Below, one piece after another: positions 7,937 to 17,716 of a stretch of DNA of 64,000 nt. The DNA comes from Devosia sp. (GTDB lineage: Bacteria; Pseudomonadota; Alphaproteobacteria; Rhizobiales; Devosiaceae). The DNA lies in the NCBI RefSeq assembly GCF_017744655.1, contig NZ_JAGIAW010000014.1, positions 310,001 to 374,000 on the forward strand, in the 5' to 3' direction. The position numbers were made by a program, and so were the translations under genes. The stretch's first letter is position 1; each line of letters opens with the position of its first letter. Under the pieces are notes generated by a model. It did not search any database and was not told the DNA's origin. It saw only the letters and a list, made by a program, of their open reading frames with translations.

Positions 7937-8206
7937 ATGGATAGTCGTGAACTTGTAGCCTGGAACATGCGGCGCCTGCGCGTCGAACGAAAGCTGTCCC
8001 AGGAAAAACTCTCCGAGCTCGCCGCGGTAGATCGCACCTATGTCAGTCGGCTCGAGCGCATGATGGAAAATCCGTCCATCGGTATTCTGGACAAGGTCGC
8101 CACCGCCCTTTCCGTCTCCATCGCCGAACTCTTCGTGCCTCCGGCCGCCGACGAAGCCAAGCCCAAGCCCCTCAAGGCCGGTCGCCGCCCGTCAAGCGCG
8201 AGCTAA
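7937..8206 (+). CDS. XRE family transcriptional regulator
   Basis: An 89-residue single-domain regulator with a textbook XRE helix-turn-helix: NMRRLRVERKLSQEKLSELA, then VDRTYVSRLERMMENPSIGILDKVATAL and SVSIAELF. The recognition helix RTYVSRLE is intact, in contrast to the two shorter XRE-like proteins nearby, so DNA binding is likely. I chose the ATG at 7937 over an upstream GTG. The stop codon overlaps the stop of the convergent pbpC gene by three bases. The basic tail KPKPLKAGRRPSSAS is probably unstructured. Its regulon is unknown. Confidence 0.85.
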   Translation: MDSRELVAWNMRRLRVERKLSQEKLSELAAVDRTYVSRLERMMENPSIGILDKVATALSVSIAELFVPPAADEAKPKPLKAGRRPSSAS

Positions 8207-10332
8207 TCCAAAAATACCGTGACCGTATCGCCCCGCCCCTCGGCATCAACCACCGAGAGTGTGACATAGCCCGGCCCATCCGGGGTCCAGCTATCCTGCC
8301 GGGCAAATTGCGACCGCCCAAACGGCGCGCCATTGGCAAAGAAGGTGAAGGGGGGCACGCCATTGCGCACCTTCACCACCAATGGCGACTGCGAACCGCC
8401 GCGCAACCCAAGATCGACATCGACGCCATCGCCGGGGAAGGCAATCTCGGGAGCCGAAACGCGCGCAACAAGATCTTCATTCGGGTGCCGGAACCGCCGC
8501 AACGGCGTCGGCAGTTCCGTATTTGACGCAAACAGCACACCCGGCGGCGCCTTGGGCAAAGCCGCCTTGCGGCTCCCAAGCCGATCGAACGCCTCAAAGA
8601 GGATCGGCGCCGCCCCGGTAATCCCCGAAAGCCCCGGCACCGGCGCTCCATCCGGCCGCCCCACCCAGACTCCCACCACCGTCTTGCCATCGAACCCAAT
8701 GGCCCAAGCATCGCGATAGCCATAGGATGTGCCGGTCTTGTAGGCCACACGTCCCGGCGACCCATTCAGCGGCGGCGGCACATCGGAGAGAATATCCGCC
8801 ACATACCAAGCCGAGACTGGATCAAGCACCGGGGCCGAAACCTGCTGCACTGGCCGCTCCCCCAGCCCGTCATAGAGCGTAACCGGCTTGCCGCCATGCC
8901 CAAGCGCGGCATAGACGGAAACGAGATCGCGCAGCGTAATCCCAACCCCGCCCAGCCCCACGGCAAGGCTCGGCGCCGTGTCCACCGGCAGCAGCGGATT
9001 GGCATGCGCCCGCTTCAATCGCGACACCAGCCGCGCCGGCCCCACCGCGTCGAGCACCACTACCGCCGGAATATTCAAAGACTCTGTCAGCGCATCATGG
9101 ATGGTGACCGTGCCACGATTGAACCCATCGAAATTGACCGGCACATAGCCGCCAAAGGCCGTGGGACGGTCCTCGATGAGGCTCTGCGGATGCGCCAGAC
9201 CCAATTCGAAGGCGAGCCCATAAATCAGCGGTTTCAGCGTCGACCCCGGCGAGCGAACCGCCTTGGTCATATCAACAAAGCCGGCGCTTTCCGTCGCCAG
9301 CAGCCCCGCCGACCCCACCGACGCCAGAATTTCCCCACTATCGATATCTGCCGCCACAATGGCCACAGACACACGCGGATCGATCAACCGCGCCCGCGCC
9401 GCCGCTAATCGCTCCAGCGCATCCTGCAATCTTTTGTCGAGCGTCAGTTCCACCGTCCGCGCCAGGGGCTGCGCCTTCACGGCCTGCTGCGCCATATGCG
9501 CCGCCAGCATTGGAAAGGGCTTTCGCGCCGTCGGGATCGGTTCGAGCTTTGCCGCCCGCGCTTCTTCCTCGGCAATCGTGCCGATCGACACCAACCGATC
9601 CAGCACCATGTTCCGGCTCGCCAAAGCCGCCGCGGAATCCCGATCCGGCCGCCGCGCTTCCGGCGATTGCGGCAGCGCCACCAGCAGCGCCGCCTCCGCC
9701 GTCGTCAACCGCGTCGGCTCCTTGCCGAAATAAGCCAGCGTTGCCGCACGAATGCCTTCAATGTTCCCGCCATAGGGCGCCAACGTCAGATAGAGATCGA
9801 GGATTTCGTCCTTGCTGAGATTGGCTTCCAACTGCTGCGCATGGATCATCTGCCTCAATTTGCCAAAGGCGTTTCGCGTCGGCTGTCCCTCGACCAGCCG
9901 CGCCACCTGCATGGTCAGCGTCGAACCGCCCGAAACCACCCTGCCCCCGGCCAGCACGAACTGCCCCGCCGCCCGCAGCATGGAGTTCCACGCAATGCCT
10001 TCGTGATCAGCAAAACCCCGATCCTCATAGGCAATCAGCATGTCGATGAAGCGTTTGTCGACCTCGTCGCGCGTCACCGGCAGGCGCCAGTGGCCACCCG
10101 ATGTCGTGAACGGCCGCAACAACAGGCCATCCCGATCCGTGACCTCCGCCGAAACCGGCAGCGTCTCCAGATCCGGCACGGCCGGCAGCGAAGCCGAAAT
10201 CGTCGTCGTCCACGACACCAGCTGGATCACCCCAGCCAGCACCAGTACGAAAACCGAAAAACCAAAAAGCGTCAGCCGCGCCACCCATGGGCGCGGCTGC
10301 TTTTCTTGTGACTGTGTACCGTCGTCGCTCAT
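8203..10332 (-). CDS. pbpC: penicillin-binding protein 1C
   Basis: A 709-residue bifunctional peptidoglycan synthase anchored in the inner membrane. Residues 1-20 are cytoplasmic, then comes one membrane segment (LFGFSVFVLVLAGVIQLVSW). The glycosyltransferase domain has EDRGFADHEGIAW with its catalytic glutamate and GGSTLTMQVARL. The transpeptidase domain has the active serine in SPGSTLKPL, an SLN motif and KTGTSYGYRDAW. A C-terminal BiPBP_C domain (VRNGVPPFTFFANG) marks it as PbpC. Its ATG overlaps the stop of the upstream alpha-2-macroglobulin gene (ATGA), so the two are translationally coupled. This pairing is conserved in many proteobacteria and links wall repair to periplasmic protease trapping. 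Confidence 0.95.
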   Translation of the reverse strand: MSDDGTQSQEKQPRPWVARLTLFGFSVFVLVLAGVIQLVSWTTTISASLPAVPDLETLPVSAEVTDRDGLLLRPFTTSGGHWRLPVTRDEVDKRFIDMLIAYEDRGFADHEGIAWNSMLRAAGQFVLAGGRVVSGGSTLTMQVARLVEGQPTRNAFGKLRQMIHAQQLEANLSKDEILDLYLTLAPYGGNIEGIRAATLAYFGKEPTRLTTAEAALLVALPQSPEARRPDRDSAAALASRNMVLDRLVSIGTIAEEEARAAKLEPIPTARKPFPMLAAHMAQQAVKAQPLARTVELTLDKRLQDALERLAAARARLIDPRVSVAIVAADIDSGEILASVGSAGLLATESAGFVDMTKAVRSPGSTLKPLIYGLAFELGLAHPQSLIEDRPTAFGGYVPVNFDGFNRGTVTIHDALTESLNIPAVVVLDAVGPARLVSRLKRAHANPLLPVDTAPSLAVGLGGVGITLRDLVSVYAALGHGGKPVTLYDGLGERPVQQVSAPVLDPVSAWYVADILSDVPPPLNGSPGRVAYKTGTSYGYRDAWAIGFDGKTVVGVWVGRPDGAPVPGLSGITGAAPILFEAFDRLGSRKAALPKAPPGVLFASNTELPTPLRRFRHPNEDLVARVSAPEIAFPGDGVDVDLGLRGGSQSPLVVKVRNGVPPFTFFANGAPFGRSQFARQDSWTPDGPGYVTLSVVDAEGRGDTVTVFLD

Positions 10333-13300
10333 TGGCCCTGGGCGGTGATCTCGATCGAATAGGCCGCCGTATTGCCGCGGGATTCAGGACGATACATGTC
10401 TTCCACCGTTGCGCCCGGCAGCACGAACGTGCCCGGCGTCACCGCACGAACCATATAGGCCGTGGTGAAGGTGCCGGGATCCGAGCCATACCGGAAGGCG
10501 GCGACATATTGGTCGGTTCGCGATTCCACATGTACCGGCATGTTGAGCGACAGCCAGTTGAAATCCGACACGCCCTCGCCATCCGACAGGTTCGGGTTTT
10601 CGATTTCAAAGCCCGCCGGCAGCGGATCGGCCACCACATATTGCCCCGAGCCCAAATCATGCGGCCGCACGCGCAGCACCACGATCAGGCGGTCATTCTG
10701 GGCAAGAATACCCTCAGTCGGATCGACCTCGGTGCCGTCAGGCAGGTAATAGGCCCGCGAAATGGCAAAGCCATCATCCGAGGCATCCGGCGGCACCGCC
10801 GGATAGCCCGTCACCGTCACCTTGGCCTCGGTATCGGCTGAACCGCCATTGGCAATCTCGACCGTCTCGAAACCGGCCTGCTCGACGCGGCGGTAGACCT
10901 GCCCCGTCAGTGCCTCGCCATTGATGGTGATCGACCCATCCGTGCTGCTCGCCCCAAGAGCCGAAGCAGCCAGCAGCGTCCAGGTATCCTCCTGCGTTGA
11001 GGTGTAACGCGTCCGATCGCGCAGCTTTGCCAGTTGATTGGCCAGCGAAGTCAGATCGACGCCAGCCGGCTTGAACTCGGCCGCAAGTGCCAGAACTCCG
11101 GCCATATCCCGCAACCGGCTGCCATAATCACTGCGATAACGATTATTGTTCCGGGCTGTACCCACGCTGTCGACCGCAGCTACAAAAGCCTCATTGGCGC
11201 GCGTCGTATCGCCATAGAGAGCCAGCGCCGCACCCAGCTGCGCCTGTGCCAGCGGCGAGCCGAAGGCGGCAAGACGGGCCTCGAAATAGTAGCGCAGATC
11301 ACCCATCGACACCCGACCGGCACGCGCCAGATCGTAAAGCGCATAGGCAATGTCTTCGCCGCCATTCTCGAAGTCGCTGGCATAGGAGAGCTGGTTGGAG
11401 AGGTTATCGAGCGCCATGCTCAACGCCTGTTCCGGCACGGTGTACCCAGCCGCCTTGGCGCGCAGCAGGAAGTCGGTGACAAACCCATCGAGCCAGAAAT
11501 CCCCGCCATCGAATGGCCCCCAGAGGCCAAAACCGCCAGAAGACGTCTGCTTGGCCAAAATGCTGGCTATCGCATCAATGACGGTCTGGTTGAGCTTGTC
11601 GTCCTTGGCCACCCCGATCATCTGCGCCACCTCATTGAGATAGAGCAGCGGTAGCACGCGGCTGGATGTCTGTTCCGCACATCCATAGGGATAGCGATCG
11701 AGCGACAGCAGCAGCCCCGGCACATCGAGCCGCGCAATCGGCCCAATGGCGAGGGTCATCGATCCGGTATCCGCCAACAGCCCATCGAAATAGCTCGCGT
11801 CAATCGAGGCGCTGCCATCCGCCTTGATCGCCACCAAACGGCTGGTGGTGACAGGCGCACTGGTCGGCCGCACGCCAAGCAGCAATTCCTTGGTCTGTGT
11901 CGTTCCATCAGGCCCGGTCACCGTCAACTGCACCGGCCAATCGCCGATCTGCATGCCGTTGAGTTTCAGGTCCAGCGAAGTCCGCTCGCCCTCGCCCAGC
12001 TCCACATCACTGGTCTCGGCCGAAGTCGAAATCCCCTCGCCAGTCGACAGCGCCACCTCGTATGAACCGGCGGCCCCACCGACATTGTTGACCTCAACCA
12101 GCAGCCGCGCCTCGTCACCGACACGCAGGAAGCGCGGCGGGCTCAGCGTCACCACCACCGGATCCCTAACGATCACATCGGTCGACGCATGCCCCACTGC
12201 CGAGGCAGTCCAGGCCATGGCCATCACCCGCACCGTGCCGGTGAAATCAGGCATGTCGAACGAGACAGTCGCCTTGCCGTCAGCATCGACTTCCACAATC
12301 CCCGTATGCAGCGCCACCAGCACCGAGATCGGCGGCGGCGTGCCCAAGCGCGAACCGCCACCATCGCCACCCGAGCGCATCGCGCCCGCCAGCCCCTGTG
12401 TCGGATCGATCAGCGAGCCATAGAGATCGCGGATTTCCATGCCGAGCTGGCGCTGACCAAAGTAGTAGTCATCCGGTGCCGGCACCTTGAAATTGGTGAC
12501 ATTGAGAATGCCGAGATCGACCGCAGCCACCGCCACATAGGCCTTCTCGCCCGCAGCCACATTGGCGAGATCAACGCTCACCTCAAAACTCTGCCGCGGC
12601 AGCGTCACATCCGGCGCCCCAAGCTTCACGTCAAGCTTGCGATCCCCCGGCTCCACATCGGCAAAAGCGAGGCCCAGCGCACGCGAAGGCATGCGCTTTT
12701 CCGCCGTATCGGACGGACGATAGAGCACCGCCGTCACATAGGCGCCCGGCCCCCATTCCTCGGTCACCTCAAGCGGCACGGTCGTGCCGCCTTCAGGCAC
12801 CTCCACCGCTTCCATGGCGATGACGCGATTGTCGATCACCATGACCAGCGCCGTACCGGCAAACTGTGGATCGAGCTTCAGGTTCGCCGTCTCGCCCACC
12901 TTATAGGCCGGCTTGTCGAGCGCCACCTGCAGCGTGTCCGGCGTATCCGAACCCGCATCGGCATAGTAGTAGCCGGCGTAGAATTCGTAGCTCGACGAGG
13001 TGCCCTGCCCCTCGACTTCGAGACGATAGAGCCCCCAATTAACATTGGCGCCCACGGTCACCGAACCGCCATCGGGCGTATCAGCCTCGCCATTGGCAAT
13101 CTCACGGGTAGTGGTGATCCCTTCCCACTTCCACGTGCTGCCATCGCGATACCACTGATAATTGGTCTCGACCCGCGACAGCGTCCAGTTCAACCCCGTC
13201 CCCGGAACCTTCTTGCCCTCTGGTGAAACGACGATCAGCTCGAACTGCGCTTCGCTGCCCTCTTCAAGCCCCGTCGCATCGGCAAACACCGGCTTGATGC

Positions 13301-15812
13301 CGATCCGATCGCCATCTGCGAGAACCGGCCGGGTAATACTGCGCTCAACGGTGCGCCCGCTGGTGTCAACCAGCCGCAACAGCACCTGCGCCTCAAGTGG
13401 CCGCGTCGTCGCCTGCCCCTCGGGCAAGCTCACCTCGGCCACCGCATTGCCCTCGTCATCGGTCACCCCGACAACGCCCAGCGGTTCGCGCGTCGTTTCG
13501 ATAGTGTCGTCCAAGCGGCCGAACGTAAAACCCGGGAATTCCGGCAGCGTCGTCCGCGGACGCACAATCGCATCGGCCTCGATAGAAAGCCCCGGCGCCG
13601 TCGCGCCATAAAGATACTTTGCAGCGATATCGATGAGATTAGCCTCAGTGGCCGAAAACGCCCCCTCGCCCTGCGGCTTGATTTCAAAGGCCAGACGCTC
13701 CGGCTCGAAATCTTCCACGAGAAACGTCGTGCTCGACAGCGAAGCCGCATTGGGATCGGAATAGATCCGCAACGTCCATGAGCCGCGCATGGCTTCGCTG
13801 GCCATAGGTAGCGCCGCATAATAGCCGCCCGCACCCTCGTCATCCAAAACCTGGCTCGACGCCACGACACCGTCAGGCCGCTCGACTTCCAGCGTCAAAG
13901 GCAGGTTCTCGACCGCCTCGGCCCGTGCATCGCGCAGCAGCGCCGTTAAATGCACCACCTCGCCCGGTCGATAGACCCCTCGCTCCGTGGTCATGAACAG
14001 ATCAAGCGGCCCCGGCGACGGACGCCCTTCCACCCCGCGATCGGTCAGATCGAACGCAGGCTTCGAGAGATCAAGGAAGGCGTAATCGTCTGCCGTCTCC
14101 GCGACCAGCAATTGCGGCGCCCTGCCACCCGTTCCGCGCGCCAGACCCGGCGCAAATACCGCGCGACCATCCACGTCGGTGGTGGCTTCGCCCAGAATTT
14201 CATTGTTGACCGCCACGAGCCGCACATCGGCCCCAACCACCGGCTGCGCCGTCTCAAGGCTGCGCACAAAGGCATGCACGCCATCATCGCCGGCAATCGT
14301 CGTCACGCCAAGGTCGGTGACGATGAACCACTGCGTCGCCAGATCCGACCAATAATCGTCATCCGGCTCGCCCTTGATCCGCGCCGTGATCACGTAGGCC
14401 CCGGCCTCCAGTGTGCCCAAGGCATCCGCCACCGGAATGGCCGTCGTCGTCAGCGCATTATTGTCGCCCTGCGCGAGATCAACCTCGCCGGTCCACACCT
14501 GCTGCCCCACGCGATCGGCAATGTCCTCGGCATTGTATTGATTGAGGCTCCCTTGGAACACGCCATCGCGCACCGCCGTAGCAATCCCGCGATCACCAAT
14601 GCGGTAGATCATCACCTCGGCCGTCTCGGCATTGACCGAGGTAATCGGCAGCCCGCCACCGAGCCCGGCCGGCATCACATAGGCATTATTGGCAAAGCCC
14701 ACGAAGGGCGCGCGATCCGGCACATAGACGCTGAGATCAACATCCTTGCTCAGCTCTTCGCCGCTGGCCGCTTCAAGCCCCGCACGCAGCTTGATCGTAT
14801 AACGATTGCCGTGCTGCACGCCCTCGACGCAAACCTGCTCGCTTTCGGTTTCGACCGAAACCTGCGGCGCATTGGCAATCGAGACATAGGCGGAAACATC
14901 CGTGCTCGCGAGCGGCTCGGAGAACACGACGCAAATGCGCGGCGCCGCCGCTTCCGCATCGACCACATGATCGGTCACGCGGAACCCGTGCTGCGCCACC
15001 ACGCTATCGAGATGCGCCTCGACATCGGCATCCGGCACCAGCGCCAAAGCCGTGCGATAGGTCGCGATCACCTCGCGCCACATCTCGCGATATTCCATGG
15101 CATTGGCGAGCGCCCGCAGGCTCGCGGCCCGATCATCTTCACTCGTCGAGCGCAAAAAGGCATTCATCGCCGCATTGGAGCCGACATAGGAGAGGTCATA
15201 GCTATTGTCCCCCTCGCTCTGTCCGGCCACCGCATCGGCCCGCCGCAAGGCAGCCTCGGCCAGCGCCTGCCACACGGCCCGATCATTGGCATTGATCGCC
15301 AGCGCCTGCCGATAGGCGACGATAGCGGAGGGATAATTCTCGTTGGCCACCTCTTCGTCGCCCGAAGCCACGAGATCGGCATAAACCGCCTTCGGCGCCG
15401 GTGCGTCGGTCTGCGGCAGGTCGCGCGCAAAACCCTTGGCTGCATCGATCAACGACTGCGCCGGGAACGGTAGTTCCGCCTGGCGCACAGCCTCGGTCAC
15501 GGCCGGCGTGGGCGCGCGGCTAACGCGGCCTGAAGTTGCACCGGAGAACTCGGCGCGATCCCCAATGTCACCCTTGAGGAAGCACCACTGGCTGCGCGAA
15601 TTATAGGTAAAGGCGCGACAGATATTGTCCTCGCTACACGCCGCCTGGCAGCTCTGGAGGTCCGTATTCTTGATGATGGAATAGTCGAACCCGGGCAGGT
15701 CGGTATTTTCGAAGAGCGTTATCTTCGTCTCGGCGGCAACAGGCATGATACCGGCCAAAGCCAGAACCAATGCGCCAAAGACGGTTCGAACTGCGCGGCG
15801 TCCACCCAGCAT
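10329..15812 (-). CDS. PAN-domain alpha-2-macroglobulin family protein
   Basis: A 1827-residue exported protein. A Sec signal ends near VAA at residue 27. A short PAN/apple-like domain with cysteines at about 55, 59, 65 and 77 follows (SCQAACSEDNICRAFTY). A TPR-like helical region (YPSAIVAYRQAL) comes next, then the macroglobulin beta-domains. The thioester site is intact: YPYGCAEQTSS with Cys1378 and Gln1381, followed by the helical thioester domain. Proteases that cut the bait region would be covalently trapped in the periplasm. I chose the ATG at 15812 because GGGAGG precedes it at ideal distance. The downstream pbpC gene overlaps by four bases. The PAN domain is absent from the E. coli homologue YfhM. 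Confidence 0.93.
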   Translation of the reverse strand: MLGGRRAVRTVFGALVLALAGIMPVAAETKITLFENTDLPGFDYSIIKNTDLQSCQAACSEDNICRAFTYNSRSQWCFLKGDIGDRAEFSGATSGRVSRAPTPAVTEAVRQAELPFPAQSLIDAAKGFARDLPQTDAPAPKAVYADLVASGDEEVANENYPSAIVAYRQALAINANDRAVWQALAEAALRRADAVAGQSEGDNSYDLSYVGSNAAMNAFLRSTSEDDRAASLRALANAMEYREMWREVIATYRTALALVPDADVEAHLDSVVAQHGFRVTDHVVDAEAAAPRICVVFSEPLASTDVSAYVSIANAPQVSVETESEQVCVEGVQHGNRYTIKLRAGLEAASGEELSKDVDLSVYVPDRAPFVGFANNAYVMPAGLGGGLPITSVNAETAEVMIYRIGDRGIATAVRDGVFQGSLNQYNAEDIADRVGQQVWTGEVDLAQGDNNALTTTAIPVADALGTLEAGAYVITARIKGEPDDDYWSDLATQWFIVTDLGVTTIAGDDGVHAFVRSLETAQPVVGADVRLVAVNNEILGEATTDVDGRAVFAPGLARGTGGRAPQLLVAETADDYAFLDLSKPAFDLTDRGVEGRPSPGPLDLFMTTERGVYRPGEVVHLTALLRDARAEAVENLPLTLEVERPDGVVASSQVLDDEGAGGYYAALPMASEAMRGSWTLRIYSDPNAASLSSTTFLVEDFEPERLAFEIKPQGEGAFSATEANLIDIAAKYLYGATAPGLSIEADAIVRPRTTLPEFPGFTFGRLDDTIETTREPLGVVGVTDDEGNAVAEVSLPEGQATTRPLEAQVLLRLVDTSGRTVERSITRPVLADGDRIGIKPVFADATGLEEGSEAQFELIVVSPEGKKVPGTGLNWTLSRVETNYQWYRDGSTWKWEGITTTREIANGEADTPDGGSVTVGANVNWGLYRLEVEGQGTSSSYEFYAGYYYADAGSDTPDTLQVALDKPAYKVGETANLKLDPQFAGTALVMVIDNRVIAMEAVEVPEGGTTVPLEVTEEWGPGAYVTAVLYRPSDTAEKRMPSRALGLAFADVEPGDRKLDVKLGAPDVTLPRQSFEVSVDLANVAAGEKAYVAVAAVDLGILNVTNFKVPAPDDYYFGQRQLGMEIRDLYGSLIDPTQGLAGAMRSGGDGGGSRLGTPPPISVLVALHTGIVEVDADGKATVSFDMPDFTGTVRVMAMAWTASAVGHASTDVIVRDPVVVTLSPPRFLRVGDEARLLVEVNNVGGAAGSYEVALSTGEGISTSAETSDVELGEGERTSLDLKLNGMQIGDWPVQLTVTGPDGTTQTKELLLGVRPTSAPVTTSRLVAIKADGSASIDASYFDGLLADTGSMTLAIGPIARLDVPGLLLSLDRYPYGCAEQTSSRVLPLLYLNEVAQMIGVAKDDKLNQTVIDAIASILAKQTSSGGFGLWGPFDGGDFWLDGFVTDFLLRAKAAGYTVPEQALSMALDNLSNQLSYASDFENGGEDIAYALYDLARAGRVSMGDLRYYFEARLAAFGSPLAQAQLGAALALYGDTTRANEAFVAAVDSVGTARNNNRYRSDYGSRLRDMAGVLALAAEFKPAGVDLTSLANQLAKLRDRTRYTSTQEDTWTLLAASALGASSTDGSITINGEALTGQVYRRVEQAGFETVEIANGGSADTEAKVTVTGYPAVPPDASDDGFAISRAYYLPDGTEVDPTEGILAQNDRLIVVLRVRPHDLGSGQYVVADPLPAGFEIENPNLSDGEGVSDFNWLSLNMPVHVESRTDQYVAAFRYGSDPGTFTTAYMVRAVTPGTFVLPGATVEDMYRPESRGNTAAYSIEITAQGQ

Positions 15813-16005
15813 CCTGCCCTCCCAAATACGGCCCCGCATAGAAAGGCCAACCCCAATGAGAAAGCAAGAGGTGGGGATTCTATGAATTCATGAACCGCGT
15901 CATCACATCGCCACAAACAGCATTGTCAGGCTCCACCGAAAAAGACGGCAGCGCCTAACTGAAAGCTGCAGCGCTTTTTTCGCGAGACGGAGTACTCACT
16001 GGAGG

Positions 16006-16034
16006 AAAAATGGCCGGTCAATTGAACCGGCCAT
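16006..16034 (-). terminator. rho-independent terminator of the ribose-type operon
   Basis: On the minus strand ATGGCCGGT pairs with ACCGGCCAT (plus coordinates 16010-16018 and 16026-16034) across a 7-base loop and is followed by a run of five U. It lies 7 bp after the stop of the DJ-1/PfpI gene. Confidence 0.88.
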
Positions 16035-16040
16035 CGCAAA

Positions 16041-16652
16041 TCAGGCAGCTTTTTCCGATACGTCACCGCTGTGGCGGATTTCGGTACCCAGAACCTTGAG
16101 GCATTCGCGAATGAAGGCCGCGAGTGCGGTCCAGCCCTTGGCTGAAACCATTGTGCCGTCGACATAGGCCTCAGTGGGCGACAGGTCGATATAGGTGCCG
16201 CCAGCCAGCGTTACTTCCGGCTCGCAAGCGCCGAGTGCCGCGACCTTCTTGCCACGCACCACGCCATCGACGGCGACGAGGATCTGCACGCCGTGGCAGA
16301 TGGTGAAGATCGGCTTCTGCGTCTCGTGGAAGTGGCGCACCATGGCCTGCACGCGCTTGTCCGTGCGGATATATTCCGGACCGCGACCGCCGGCCGCATA
16401 GACAGCGTCATATTCTTCGAGCCGCACTTCGCTGAAGGTTTTGTTGATCAGGGCATAGTGGCCCATCTTCTCGGTATAGGTCTGGTGACCTTCGAAATCA
16501 TGGAGTGAAGTGGCGATCAACTCGCCCGCCTTCTTGTCCGGGCAGACGACGTGCACGGTGTGGCCTACCGCTTCCATGGCCTGCTGGTAGACGTAGATTT
16601 CGTATTCCTCGGTGAATTCACCGCACAGCATCAGAATCTTTTTGCCGGGCAT
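16041..16652 (-). CDS. DJ-1/PfpI family protein
   Basis: A 203-residue cytoplasmic protein of the DJ-1/PfpI class I glutamine-amidotransferase-like fold. The nucleophile elbow TICHGVQILV carries the conserved cysteine with a following histidine, and AAGGRGPEYI is the typical preceding loop. Members act as deglycases, glyoxalase III-type enzymes or general stress proteins. The gene is the last in the minus-strand ribose-type ABC transporter operon, 58 bp after the binding protein gene, and is closed by a strong terminator. Detoxification of a reactive dicarbonyl from the imported substrate is one possible role, but this is inference. A proteolytic role is less likely for this size and motif. 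Confidence 0.88.
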   Translation of the reverse strand: MPGKKILMLCGEFTEEYEIYVYQQAMEAVGHTVHVVCPDKKAGELIATSLHDFEGHQTYTEKMGHYALINKTFSEVRLEEYDAVYAAGGRGPEYIRTDKRVQAMVRHFHETQKPIFTICHGVQILVAVDGVVRGKKVAALGACEPEVTLAGGTYIDLSPTEAYVDGTMVSAKGWTALAAFIRECLKVLGTEIRHSGDVSEKAA

Positions 16653-16680
16653 TCTCGGGTCTCCAATCAGTAAAGTGGTT

Positions 16681-16702
16681 GGGCCGCGCCAGAGCGCAGC
16701 CC
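16681..16702 (-). terminator. intercistronic hairpin after the binding-protein gene
   Basis: On the minus strand GGGCTGCGC and GCGCGGCCC pair over nine positions (one G-U) around a 4-base loop, a few bases after the binding protein stop. No U tract follows, so mRNA stabilisation or partial termination is more likely. Confidence 0.55.
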
Positions 16703-16710
16703 ATTAGCAA

Positions 16711-17661
16711 TCAGAACGGGGAATCGGGGAAGTAATATTCTTCCGCATTGTCCTTGGTGATCAGCGGTGCGTCGAGTTTGACACTGCCACGCACGGGCGC
16801 CTGGCCGTTGAACTGGGCAGCAGTCATGTAGATCGCGGTCTTGATCATGGACGGCGGATAGGGTGTCTCGATTGGGGTCATCGCGTCACCAGCCATGACT
16901 TTCTCGATGATTTCCTTCATGCCATTGCCGCCGAGCGCATACTTGATCTCGGTGCGGCCCGACTGCTCGATGGCTTCGAGCACACCCAGGAGCATGTCGT
17001 CGTCATTGGCCCAGACGGCGTCGATATGCGGATACTTGGCGAGGTAATCCTGCATCAGGCTGAAGGCTTCGTCGCTGTTCCAGTTCGCATACTGGATGTC
17101 GAGGATCTTGATATCGGAGCCTTCGAGGCCTTCCTGGAAACCCTGGATACGCTCGTCATCGATGACCGTGGGAATGCCGCGCAGCACGACGACATCGCCC
17201 TTGCCGCCCAGATTGTCGACCAGGAACTTGGCCGTGGTAGAGCCCACCGCGATATTGTCGCCGGCGACGTAGAGATCCTGGATTTCGGGATCGGTCAGGC
17301 CGCGGTCGACCACGGTGATGAAGGTACCGGCATCGGAAACGGACTGCACCGGGCCGGTCAGTTCATCGGAGGAGAACGGCAGGATGACAAGCGCGGAAAG
17401 ACTGCCCGAGGCGGTGAGATCTTCGAGGGCGCTCACCTGAGCCGCGGCAGACGGCGAGGTCTTGACCGTGACTTCGATATTGGGGAAGGCGGCGTTGATT
17501 TCCTCGGCGGCCTTCTGCGCGTGATAGACGACGCCACCGGTCCAGCCATGCGTTGCGGCCGGGATCGAGACGGCAATGGTTTTCTTTTCCTGGGCCAAGG
17601 CGGGTGCAGCGACGAGGATCGTCGCCAGAGCCGCCGCGGCCAGAAGATTACGTTTCAACAT
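16711..17661 (-). CDS. ribose-type ABC transporter substrate-binding protein
   Basis: A 316-residue periplasmic protein with a clean Sec signal (LLAAAALATILVAAPALAQ). The mature part has the type I periplasmic-binding fold of the RbsB/xylose/galactose group: TIAVSIPAATHGWTGGV, VVDRGL, GDNIAVGSTTAKFL, and VWANDDDMLLGVLEAI. It would bind a pentose, polyol or similar sugar and deliver it to the permease encoded 55 bp upstream in the operon. The specific ligand cannot be read from the sequence. The divergent operon from 21050 (alcohol and aldehyde dehydrogenases, malate synthase) suggests that the cargo is broken down to C2 units. Confidence 0.92.
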   Translation of the reverse strand: MLKRNLLAAAALATILVAAPALAQEKKTIAVSIPAATHGWTGGVVYHAQKAAEEINAAFPNIEVTVKTSPSAAAQVSALEDLTASGSLSALVILPFSSDELTGPVQSVSDAGTFITVVDRGLTDPEIQDLYVAGDNIAVGSTTAKFLVDNLGGKGDVVVLRGIPTVIDDERIQGFQEGLEGSDIKILDIQYANWNSDEAFSLMQDYLAKYPHIDAVWANDDDMLLGVLEAIEQSGRTEIKYALGGNGMKEIIEKVMAGDAMTPIETPYPPSMIKTAIYMTAAQFNGQAPVRGSVKLDAPLITKDNAEEYYFPDSPF

Positions 17662-17716
17662 AAGATTTCCTCCCAGAAATAAATGGACCTGAACTTTATG
17701 CAGCCGTGAGGTCCGG

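Noticed and set aside
13950-15473. Long open frame on the plus strand opposite the alpha-2-macroglobulin gene (about 500 codons).
   Set aside because: Its translation is rich in Arg, His and Gly with no domain, and it lies wholly antisense to a gene with clear family motifs. High GC makes such antisense frames common.
15950-15980. Stem AGCGC ... GCGCT followed by six T on the plus strand, resembling a terminator.
   Set aside because: No plus-strand gene lies upstream, the stem is only five pairs and the loop is long.
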